A DNA stretch of 64,000 nucleotides. Source: Limnomonas spitsbergensis. Its lineage: Eukaryota > Chlorophyta > Chlorophyceae > Chlamydomonadales. This document shows, piece after piece, positions 54,873 through 64,000 of the stretch. The stretch spans positions 868,001 to 932,000 of the forward strand of contig JAYJMM010000021.1 of the NCBI GenBank assembly GCA_037349105.1, read 5' to 3'. The first letter of the stretch is position 1, and the number at the start of each line of letters is the position of its first letter. A program made the position numbers and the translations under genes. The notes beneath the pieces were generated by a model. The model made no database searches and was not told where the DNA came from. It was given only the letters and a program-made list of their open reading frames with translations.

Positions 54873-57800
54873 CTACTTTAAATTCCTGGGGTTTTCCAAT
54901 GACACAAACCTGGCTGATTTTGGAGCATTAGGAGTGACCGCCATTTTCTTGAACGCCTGAGGGGTAGCAAGGGTGGAAAACATCCGGGACTGAGAAAAAA
55001 ACAAACAGGATAAATCCAAGAGGAAGCTCGTCAGCTTGAGGTCAGCATCTGGGATTGTCTGAATTCCAGAGGAAAGGCCACATACACTCACGGACCCTGA
55101 GCCTGCACGTGCACCCTTGCAGCCTGAAAAGAGTAACAACTGCCCCAAGTCATCCTGAGGGCCAGGTCAAAGCGCTAACACTACAACGGGTCAAACCTGC
55201 TAATAGCCCCACTCATCTGACTTCATCTGACCCCAGGATAGTGTGGGCATGGACCTAGGTCGCCTGCCACCTCGCCTAGGGTGCTTGATATCATCAGACC
55301 CCACAGACTGTTCAGCAGCAGACCATGCGGAGGATGTAAAAATACCCAGACATGCACCTCGAGCAGCTCTTGATTGACGGGCGTCAAGATCTGACGGTCG
55401 TCGAAGGCTCCCAAGTCCCCCCCTCCAGCCTCCAGCTCCTGACAACAGAATAAACGAATTAGATAAATAAATAGATACGCAAATAAAGTGTGTGGATGTA
55501 GAACATGAGCAGGGAAGAAACGCAGAACTCTCGAGGCAGGCGCGGTACGTGGGCCGAAGTACACAGACGGGATGACGATAAGAAATAAAGAAGGCATGAC
55601 CACATGTGCTGACATGCAAGCATGCAGAAGACAGAGCAAAAGCAGCAGGAGCATTTTATCAATGCAGCGATGAGAAACAAAACAATCATCACACCAACTG
55701 GCCACGTTGGCAATAATCAGGAGTAACGATCCTATTCACCTATGTGGACGTTAACTACATCAGGATCTGAAACTGATACAGCTCTGAAACCAATATAGCA
55801 ACCCTCGTGAAATTGCCGAAGAATATAATATACGTGTTTCCAAGTAAAGAGCCCCGCCTTGCTCTAAACTGTCTATGTCTCCATGATATCTCTCATCATT
55901 CTTCAATCCATGTCATACCAAGGCGTCCGTTAAGTACGTCTTGTACAGCCTTAGAACCAGGAGCATGGAACGCTACATATTGTTCCATCTGCCAACAAGT
56001 CCCCGAGGAATCAATCAGCAGACAGACCTTCTGCTTAGCTTCCTTCAGGGAATCCATCAGCAGACACACCTCCTGCTTAGCTTCCTTCAGGGAATCCATC
56101 AACACACCTTCTGCTTAGCTTCCTTCAGGGAATCCATCAGCAGCCACAACTTCTGCTTAGCTTCCGTCAGGGAATCCATCAGCAGACACACCTTCTGCTT
56201 AGCTTCCTTCAGGGAATCCATCAGCAGACACACCTTCTGCTTAGATTCCTTCAGGGAAATCAATCAGCAGACTCACCTTCTGCTTGGCTTCCTTCGGGAA
56301 ATCAATCAGCAGACTCAACCTCAAACGATGGCGGTCGGGTTCACCCCGCCAATGAGGGCGTTGACCGTGTTAAAATTGGACGTCAGGCCGCTGCTGCTGG
56401 CAGCGCAAGACACCGAGGGGTGGTACACGTTGACAGAGAGCGAGTTGGAGTTGGAGTTGCTCGGTGGCGGCGGCGAGGGTGGGGGGGGTGAAGGACTCAC
56501 CCTCTGCTTAGCTTCCTTCGGGAAATCCATCAGCAGACTGACCTTCCGCTTAGCTTCCTTTGGGGAATCAATCAGCAGACTCACCCTCTGCTTGGCTTCC
56601 TGTTCATCTATCGCAGCCTGGTACTTGGGCGTCAACGGCTGAGTCATCCATGGGTGAGACCGGATGCTGCTCACGTCAATGCGCTTGTCCTGAATCAGGC
56701 ATGCCGGTATATTATTTATGAAGCTGGAATTGCAATGGGATGGATGCAGGCCTGTCAGGGGAGCGCGGACTGGTTGGCCAGATCTCTAGACAGCTTCGAA
56801 GCAGTTGGAAATCAGATAATAAACACGCTCGCAATTCGTACCACCATCCAACAGAACCTGCGCGACGCCAAGGGCCCTCAAAATTGGCGAAATCAAGGCC
56901 CTTCAAGACGATGACCCCTATCAACAGATGCGAGTGTTTCTGAACAATATCTAAACCCTTTAATCGAAACTCAAGCTTGACGTCGTTGACAGTGGTCTGG
57001 GCTGAAGACATGCACAAAATAGGCTGTAAAATTATTGCTGTACGGTATTCACAAAAACACTAAATTCCCAGACAAAGAAACATAACATACCATGATTTGG
57101 ATAGCTAATAATGACGACCAGCAGACACTACCCTTACCAGTACGCGTGCACCCTGCCTGACAGTGCAATCCATAATTCAGATCCTGTGCCCCCCCCCTTT
57201 ATCCGGCCTCACCGGGTCCAACTCGAACACCTGGTCCAGCATGTCCCGCAGCTCATCGCTGAAGAGGCGTACCGTCAGCGCATTGTCCTGAATCTCCTGC
57301 CAACTCCCTTGGTTCTGCAGGTCAAAGACAAGGTTGATGGTTAAGGCTCCTAGCTTCAGTATAGGGCTTAGTTTCATGCCAACAGAGGAGAATCGTCCAT
57401 GGTTCTGCAGGCCAAAGACAAGGTTGATAATTTAAACCTTGTCCAAGCTTCAGTTTAGGGCTTAGTTTCATGTCGACAGAGGAGGATCTTCCATGGTCAT
57501 ACAAGCTTAGGGGCATGGTAAATGCTTAATGCTCCATGCTGAGGTGTAGGGTTGAAGCTCCATGCTGCAGTTGAGGGCTTAAGTGTATGCCGACAGGCGA
57601 CAGGGAAGGAAATTCCCCCTCACAGTGCAGAAACGTAAAACACATCACAGGCGTCCCTTGTTGATGCGTGCCAACTGCCAACACTGATGGCAAGCCCAGC
57701 ACACCCACCTGTCCCCTGCCTCCCTCAATATCCCCAGGGGACTTACCCCTGAGCAATCTCCTAATACTAAACTGTTTGGGGGAGAAACGCTGTTGTTGTT

Positions 57801-60800
57801 GCTGCCCGGTCTGTACAAGACAAGGCTCAGCTAGTCATCATCAGTCCAGGGAGTACTTCACCTGCTTGGCCCAAATCCCATTGGGAGAGAAACGCTGCTG
57901 TCTCTAACACACCGGCCAGACAGTCATCATCAATCCAGGGAGAGCTACACCTGCTTGGCCCAAATCCCATTGGGAAAGAAACGCTGCTGTCGCTAACACA
58001 CCGGCCAGACAGTCATCAGCAGTCCAGGGAGAGCTTCACCTGCTTGGCCCAAATCCCATTGGGGAAGAAACGCTGCTGTCGCTAACACACCGGCCAGAGA
58101 GTCATCAGCAGTCCAGGGAGAGCTTCACCTGCTTGGCCCAAATCCCATTGGGAAAGAAACGCTGCTGTCGCTAACACACCGGCCAGACAGTCATCAGCAG
58201 TCCAGGGACAGCCTTACCTGCTTGGCCCAGATGACATTGGTGAGCTCTGTCTGTGTCTCTGGAGCGATGCTGTCCCCGACGGTGTCAAAGGGGAACTGGG
58301 ACGTCAACATGACGTACAGCAGCACACCCATGCTCCACATGTCGGCCTTACCGCCGTCATAACCAATATCTGGCGACCTGTATCAATCAAAGGGAAATAA
58401 ACAAGGAAGCTTAGGACTGAGGGCTAGCGTACGTGCGTCGATAAACGGAAATAAGCTTAGGACTTAGGGTTTAGGATTTAGGGTTGGCATTCCTACAGCA
58501 ACCGGACAAATAAAAAGTGTAGGTCAGGTTTTATGGTCATGCATCTATTCAGCATCCCATGCAAGAAGTGGGGCACTAGGGCTGCATGCAGGACTGCAAA
58601 GAGGGGGCGGTAGACCTGAAAGTACAGGATTGTAGACATAACGTGTGGGGGTAGCGGGTTTCGGTGAGAGGAATAATTTTGGTAACCCCACGAATTAAAT
58701 TTGGGTCCCAGACGCACCACGTCTTTAAAGAGTAGGTGAAGAAGCGTGGCCCTGAGAATTAAATTTGGAGGTAGAAGCGCGTACACGTCTTTAAAGAGTA
58801 GAACTTCTACTCTTTAAAGACGCAGTACGCTTTAGAGAATCATCGGGATTGCTTGGAGCCCTGAGGGCGCTCTATGGGGCCTCACCCTGAGTTTATTGAA
58901 TCGCTTATAATTGGTGCGCTAATGGAGTCGGAAGTCGTATTTGTTTTCAACAAGAGGCAAACACAGTAGCCTATTTGCATGCTGTTTGGACTGTTTTGTC
59001 GGAATCCGGTTATTGTAGTGATAAAAAAACCAAAGTGCAAACTAGGAGAAGTGTGAATAATAAAATATGTTATTTATACAGATTTACCACTTGGACTTTT
59101 AGTAGTTTTAATTTTTGTAGGGAATTATTTTATAACCCTTCGAATAAAATTGGGGTCCCAAAAACTAGGCGACAACACAGTTGTGCTAGGAAGAGTCATG
59201 CGCAAGGGTTGCCCGGGGGGGCGACACCGCACCAGTCCACATGCACTGGTCAGCCTAGTGCTAAAATTTGAGGTTACCATACTCTTCTGAATGGCATATG
59301 GCACTGACAGGAGGTTAAGCCGATCGTGATCGATACCATGAGCAAAGCCCGTCACTTTCCCAGCATACCCGTCCATACAACGAACATTTCAGTCACGGTA
59401 TAGCAAATCTGTTTAACATACCAGTGCATATGCATTTTACCTACGGCTTCAAGAAATCTCCCTGCCGTGGTAGCCCACCTAGTGCTACGGCCGAACGGGT
59501 GGCTTCCATAATCCACGCCCCAGGGTGTATTGATTGCAAAGGGACCAATATCGGTACCCGTGTATACCTTTGTACTGTCGGTTAAGGGGCGCTTGCGACT
59601 GGGCAGCAGGCCCTCAGGCTCGCTCGCCCAACTGCTATGTCGTACTGTCATGTGGCCTGGCCAGCGGGCCCTCAGGCATTAGTTTAAACCTCCCTGCCAC
59701 TCATGAGTATTGATTTATTCATGTAAACCTCCCTGCCACTCACGAGTTCCTGATCACTTCAGGGCCCATGTAGTCGGGCGTGCCCACCAGCATGGACTTG
59801 AGACGAGCACCCAGAATCCCCATCGGCCCCCAGGGCTTCGCAAAGCCAAAGTCGCACAGCTTGATCCATGGCGGGTTATGCTCGTCCAGCAGGATGTTGT
59901 CCAGCTTCAAATCTCTGCAGTAAGTGACAGACATGAGTAACATCAGAGCAGCTGATGCTGCATCAGGCACATGAATCCGTCAGCTCCAATTATTAACAGG
60001 CAGGGAAGCCTGGCATGACAGACATGCACTTCAGCAAGGAAATATTAAGAGGCAGGGAAGCCTGGCACATGAATCCGTAGCGTTTTGTGGCCGTCCAGCA
60101 GAATGTTGTCCAGCTTCAAATCCCTGCAGGGTGTGACGGGGACACAAGCGGCATCAAGGCAGCATTCCGTATGGGCTTCTTGTAGATTCAGATCCCATGC
60201 GACGTCTGCTCGCGCCTAATGGAAGGTACTACATGTCTGGAACATCTCTAACATTGCGCCCAGACTGGCAAACGAAAGCAAAGCAAGGACGGACCCAGAG
60301 AATGCTCCTCACCTGGGAACATGCGTCGATAGCGGAGCCAGAGGTTACCCAACACCACCTCCAGCCCAGGAGCCCCCACCCCCTAGTTCAGGACCTCCAC
60401 CAACCTGTGTGCAACACAGTGCTTGTGGCAATACTCGATTGCATTGATCAGTTGCATGAAGAAGTATCTAGCTTCGTCCTCCTCCATGCACAAGCTGGGA
60501 CCGAGGGGGACACGTCTGCCAATGTAGCTAGCCATGTCTCCACCTGGCAAGACGAGGGGGCAGGGGGAAGGTCAAGCGAGCAAGGGATAAAGGAAGCATG
60601 TACTGTGTAAAGCATCCAAACCATCCAAACAAAAAACGAGAGAGGCTGCAACACAGTCCATGAGAGGAGAGAGGCTGCAACACATTCCATAAGAGGAGGG
60701 AGGCTGCAACAAAGTCTATGAGAGGAGACAGGCTGCAACACAGTCCATGAGAGGACAGAGGCTGCAACACAGTCTATGAGAGGAGAGAGGCTGCAACACA

Positions 60801-62504
60801 GTCTATGAGAGGAGAGAGGCTGCAACACAGTCCATGAGAGGAGAGAGGCTGCAACACAGTCTATGAGAGGAGAGAGGCTGCAACACAGTCTATGAGAGGA
60901 AAGAGGCTGCAACACAGTCCATGAGAGGAGAGAGGCTGCAACACAGTCTATGAGAGGAGAGAGGCTGCAACACAGTCTATGAGAGGAGAGAGGCTGCAAC
61001 ACAGTCCATGTGAGGAGAGAGGCTACAACACAGTCCATGAGAGGAGAGAGGCTGCAACACAGTCTATGAGAGGAGAGAGGCTGCAACACAGTCCATGAGA
61101 GGAGAGAGGCTGCAACACAGTCTATGAGAGGAGAGAGGCTGCAACACAGTCCATGAGAGGAGAGAGGCTGCAACACAGTCTATGAGAGGAGAGGGGCTGC
61201 AACACAGTCTATGAGAGGAGAGAGGCTGCAACACAGTCTATGAGAGGAGAGAGGCTGCAACACAGTCCATGAGAAGGGAAAGAAAAGGGGCATGCATTTT
61301 GCACAATTGAGATGGTGGATCATGAGGCTCCGAACCCTACTCTAGAGCCAGCATAGCAATATGGTCAAGCCACTGGGCCCTTTCGGGGGGGGTATCATTC
61401 CTGCTACCTACCTTCTGGACAGGTAGCATCCATACACCCTCCTAATGAAAACCATATCAAATCTACAGGTGTGCAAATAATTGGTCATCAACAATCCTCT
61501 GAATTCCAGGTAGTGACCAGATGTATCCCGCAGCACGTGGTAGCACTTTATTACCATCCTCAGAGGCATATTCGGTGACAGGCAGTGCATATTTTGGGAT
61601 GCTTCAGCTACAATTTAGCTAGATCACAGCCTGCGGCCATGGTGCCTGTTGCCAGAGCCACCAGCTGTGGCTGGTCGTAGATTATAGTCATGTAAGGTTT
61701 AGGGTTTACGGAAGTGATGTACCGAGTTATTGCTGGCTTGCGGCCCAGCAGCCTGCTGAAGGTGGTCTGGTTAGCACTGAAATTTGCATAGCTAAGGACA
61801 CAGTTAGTAATTTTTAACCATCTGCTGATGCGGATCCTGCAAACATATGAAGAGGCATCCTCACCTGCTTCGTATTCCATCAGGATCCCCAAATGGGTTT
61901 TCGTCAGGACGACCCCCGTTGCTGGGACAACGTTGATGCAGCCTCGCCCCATCCAGAGTTGGATCTTCGTCTCCAGCCTGATGGACTCCAGGTGTCTGAC
62001 CGAGAAAGGTCTCAGCAGAAGCTTCACAGCAATCTTCTCCCCAGTCTTCTTATTCTGCATGGCAGTCAAGGAGGTAACCATCACAGCATATCATGTGTCG
62101 CCAGACCCAAGCTTGTCAGCTGGAATCGTATCAGTCCTTGCTATGCAAGTGACTACCAGTAGCTTGAAGGTTATCAAGTCATTTCACCCCATGCTGCGGC
62201 ATCATACCAGCAAGCTGGTAGAAAACAGGACAGGGCGTATTTTTCGAGGCAGCCTCTCAGATTTTCTCGTGAGGCATCTCACCTGCATCAGCCATGCTTC
62301 ACCCTCGGCACCTTTTCCTAATAACTTGATTACTCTATGTGTATCCCCCATTCCGAAGTCGAACGTAGCCTTTCCGGGTCGGAAATTCTCTTTCGAGCTT
62401 CCTGTTGCATAGTCCTGGTCTGCCATGCCATTTTCAACATACGCATCCCTGCAGCTATCCGAATTGACGGTCCGCGGGAAGGAGCAACACGATAGTAGTC
62501 CCAT
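54873..62504 (-). CDS. SnRK2-like Ser/Thr protein kinase, 9 exons, 428 aa, N-terminal acylation motif
   Basis: Exons: 62504-62283, 62054-61865, 60543-60405, 59914-59744, 58377-58218, 57314-57213, 56689-56585, 55438-55358, 54989-54873 (TAG). Total 1287 nt with all phases joined. The protein begins MGLLSCC, a consensus for N-myristoylation at Gly2 with adjacent Cys for palmitoylation. Kinase landmarks: P-loop [10 protein letters not shown] (about 62-71), IAVK Lys85, EYEAGGDM hinge, HRDLKLDN (about 183-190), DFG (about 205-207), [11 protein letters not shown] where GPE replaces [22 protein letters not shown], and [18 protein letters not shown] closing the domain. The tail [22 protein letters not shown] is helical. 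SnRK2 kinases mediate osmotic, nutrient and stress signalling. If exon 7 is not spliced, the frame continues through a 42-bp repeat to a stop at 56321 after a Pro-rich tail. I prefer the spliced model because the heptad continues smoothly. Confidence 0.85.
56005..56605 (-). repeat. 42-bp array copying the exon 7 end plus donor (SnRK2-like gene)
   Basis: Sense-strand units read GAAGC(T/C)AAGCAGA(A/G)G|GT(G/C)(A/T)GTCTG..CTGAT(T/G)GATTCCC. The first contains the real donor AGG|GTGAGT (56585|56584). Two more follow to about 56507, then after a ~170-bp Pro/Ser-coding segment about seven more run to about 56010. The unit length is a multiple of three, so each alternative donor in the first block would add 14 residues in frame. 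Confidence 0.88.
57315..57510 (-). repeat. Duplicated 3' splice-site region before exon 6 (SnRK2-like gene)
   Basis: The real acceptor TTTGACCTGCAG|AACCAAGG (57315|57314) is copied about 90 bp upstream as TTTGGCCTGCAG|AACCATGG (57405|57404). Shared flanks are AACCTTGTC, CATGAAACTAAGCCCTA and CCTCTGT. A third partial copy ends at about 57495. Confidence 0.75.
57770..58217 (-). repeat. 89-bp array with four decoy copies of the exon 5 donor (SnRK2-like gene)
   Basis: The real exon end CCAATGTCATCTGGGCCAAGCAG|GTAAGG (58218|58217) is followed every 89 bp by CCCAATGGGATTTGGGCCAAGCAG|GTGAAG-type copies at about 58128, 58039, 57951 and 57861. Each is followed by CTCTCCCTGGACTGCTGATG, ACTGTCTGGCCGGTGTG and AGCAGCGTTTCT. 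Confidence 0.88.
58672..59163. repeat. Repeated flanks with an 18-bp-arm hairpin
   Basis: GGAATAATTTTGGTAACCCC and ACGAATTAAATTTGGGTCCC (58672-58712) recurs as GGAATTATTTTATAACCCTT and CGAATAAAATTGGGGTCCCA (about 59122-59163). Between them, CGTCTTTAAAGAGTAGAA (58786-58803) and its perfect inverse (58805-58822) form a near-loopless hairpin. GTCTTTAAAGAGTAG also occurs at about 58720. Intron 4 of the SnRK2-like gene. Confidence 0.65.
60066..60135 (-). repeat. Decoy copy of exon 4 acceptor and exon start (SnRK2-like gene)
   Basis: The real CTGCAG|AGATTTGAAGCTGGAC (59915|59914), encoding R-DLKLDN, is duplicated about 209 bp upstream as CTGCAG|GGATTTGAAGCTGGAC (60124|60123). The translation [13 protein letters not shown] is preserved. 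The flanking GGCACATGAATCCGT is also repeated (about 59966 and 60066). Confidence 0.8.
60637..61275. repeat. 30-bp satellite
   Basis: About 21 units of GAGGCTGCAACACAGTC(C/T)ATGAGAGGAGA in intron 2 of the SnRK2-like gene. On the gene-sense strand each unit contains CTCTCCTCTC...TGTGTTGCAG, a 3'-splice-site look-alike. The 242-codon minus-strand ORF over it is a repeat artefact. Confidence 0.92.
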
Positions 62505-63835
62505 TCAGTTGGGGTTCTAGTAAAGAGTCGCTCTCCGTCCTGTTTACACAGTGTAGTCTAGCGAATCTGTAATTGTTATCAAAGAGAAAAAAATGCCTGT
62601 GCGTATCTTGATGTGCCTTTTTAAACCACCGATCAGGCTAAACTGTGGATAGTCAGTTTCAGCGGTAAGTAGGTGGAGGTGTGTATCAGGTCTATAGAAA
62701 TTGATCAGCCTGGACTGGACCTTCCGCCTCCTATTTCCGGGCTGGTAAATATGGAAAGAGCAGGTAGTAAAGGCGGTGTTTAGCAGGGGGTGTTTAGCAC
62801 CAGAGTTTAGCACGCGTTGGCTCAACTACGGCACATCGTGACACGAAAATGACTGCGAAATTATGCACGAATTCGAGTGATAGCATCAGTGATAGCATGG
62901 TCAGGGCCAGAGAGGTCAGGACTCATAATGTTTCCATCATCTGAGCATTTCCAGGGGAGGATTCCACGTCTTGGACGGCCACTTAGTCTGCGACCCAGCC
63001 CCGGCGGCCGGGCAGCAGATACTCAGCTGATTGGCCCTGCATCGAAAAGGAGCCACGATGCTTGGAAGCTGGGTCATCATCCCCTGGACCTGATGCTTGG
63101 AAGCTGGTAGACCCAGGAGGTAAGGTGTAGCAGCCACATGTTCACCTAAAGAGATTAAGTTATTAGCAGACAGGCATGCACAATGAATCAGCGTGGCAGC
63201 AGACATACGCTACATAGTGCGGGCATGACACATACGGTGGACAGGGGGAAAACTTGTTCGCCTGTATGTTGACCATCACGCACGGCCCAGAGACGTTGTT
63301 CTGTTGCATGCGCGGCCGATTACTGCCTGCGACCGACCTGGAGTTAGAAGTATCTGGACTTCCTTATGTGAGCCAGAGGTCGGCTCTGCAATTCGACAAG
63401 CTTGCTAGCTATCGCAGTATATATATGGCGCCAAGGTCTTTAAATTAAGTGGGCGGGGCCAAAAGCATACAGCATGGGCGTAGTAACAGGCATATGCAGG
63501 TGGAGTGTGACCACCAACATGCACTCATGCAGTCATGTACAAACCTATAAAAACCACCAGCGCCAGAACAACACACATGGCAAGCATCATTTGAGCCTGA
63601 AGCATGTTCGAATGAAGGCAACACGCATGGCGGCTGTTCCACCACAACAAATGGAGGACGGAGAAGTAGTATGGAGTACCAGCACTCACTGGCATGGCAG
63701 GTGTTGACCCGGGACAGACGTGCGACAACCGGTCATGCACAATGAGCGCAGCAGATATGCCTAGTAATGAGCTGAAAAACCTGCATGCTATTTTTCATGC
63801 AGATGCAGCAAACGAAGCAAAGAGTAGGCAGGTCA
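62505..63835. other. No gene recognised; upstream of the SnRK2-like kinase
   Basis: Presumed promoter and 5' UTR of the kinase near 62505-62800. The longest minus-strand ORF (63206-62937) has no family motif and could be an exon of an unseen gene or chance. Confidence 0.35.
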
Positions 63836-64000
63836 ATAATGACGTCACACTTCTGGGTCTTGCTAAAACATGCTTGGCCGCGTGGACGCCCAACCGTCCC
63901 ATTTGTATAATAAAAAGGGGGGCAGAGGGAGGGCGGCATCATAGGATAAGAAGGGAAATTGGAGTGAGAGAGAAACACGAATCCGGACCAAGGGGACGTC
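63836..64000 (-). mobile_element. LINE 3' tail running off the window
   Basis: CAATAATGACGTCACACTTC then TGGGTCTTGCTAAAACATGC and TTGGCCGCGTGGACGCCCAACC matches the family terminus and core. A purine-rich stretch continues to the window end, so the 5' truncation point and TSD are not visible. Confidence 0.65.

Noticed and set aside
56321..56584. Reading exon 7 of the kinase straight through to the stop at 56321 as the main product
   Set aside because: The strong GTGAGT donor, an in-phase join to EAKQR|ELEAGG and two further well-formed exons make the spliced form more likely. The readthrough is kept as a possible isoform.
60448..61176. 242-codon minus-strand ORF with a [11 protein letters not shown] repeat
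   Set aside because: Translation of the 30-bp satellite. It overlaps exon 3 of the kinase in another frame.
1..64000. tRNA, rRNA or snRNA genes
   Set aside because: I looked for box-like and stem patterns while reading and found nothing I could support; a covariance-model scan would be needed to exclude them.
1..64000. Bacterial contamination or an organellar segment
   Set aside because: Genes are split by many GT-AG introns and encode nuclear eukaryotic proteins with ER signals, so a nuclear origin is clear.

Overview
This is a stretch of nuclear DNA from a eukaryote, most likely a green alga. The evidence is spliced genes with GT-AG introns, plant-type (TTTAGGG)n telomere-like blocks inside introns, Ala/Gly/Ser-rich low-complexity coding insertions, and a gene set (SnRK2-like kinase, ADCK2-type ABC1 kinase, HDEL-tailed glucosidase II beta, DCAF1) that fits the green lineage. 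I cannot name the species. Gene density is low and repeat content is very high, mostly inside introns.

Layout, left to right. (1) 1-1253, +: C-terminal part of a multi-pass membrane protein that resembles GPI ethanolamine phosphate transferase 3 (PIG-O/Gpi13). (2) 1254-8740: no gene; several 5'-truncated copies of one LINE family with target-site duplications (TSDs). (3) 22084-8741, -: an ABC1/UbiB-family atypical kinase (ADCK2/Cqd1-like) in 11 exons, whose introns hold most of the satellites. (4) 23984-25884, +: a longer copy of the same LINE, with a reverse-transcriptase ORF broken by one stop. (5) 30435-27203, -: glucosidase II beta subunit, 11 exons, 581 aa, ending HDEL. (6) 30649-50597, +: DCAF1 (VprBP), 26 exons, 2009 aa, head-to-head with glucosidase II beta across 213 bp. 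(7) 50598-54872: no convincing gene; LINE tails and one ORF remnant. (8) 62504-54873, -: SnRK2-like Ser/Thr kinase, 9 exons, 428 aa, with an N-terminal acylation motif. (9) 62505-64000: no gene seen; another LINE tail runs off the end.

For the glucosidase, DCAF1 and SnRK2 models all exon phases join and the total length is a multiple of three. The same holds for the ABC1 kinase, but its start is provisional. The genes do not form one pathway. Two act on secretory-pathway products (GPI anchor, N-glycan trimming), one in ubiquitin ligation, one in lipid or quinone homeostasis and one in signalling.

The most unusual observation is structural. In at least ten of roughly 53 introns, a tandem repeat is anchored exactly on a splice site. 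Its units either start at the authentic 5' splice site GT or carry copies of the exon edge plus splice site, creating rows of decoy donors or acceptors. It occurs in three of the four spliced genes and includes a 42-bp, in-frame array at the end of a kinase exon. A second notable feature is a LINE family without a poly(A) tail that leaves extremely short insertions (one is 21 bp) flanked by clear TSDs.
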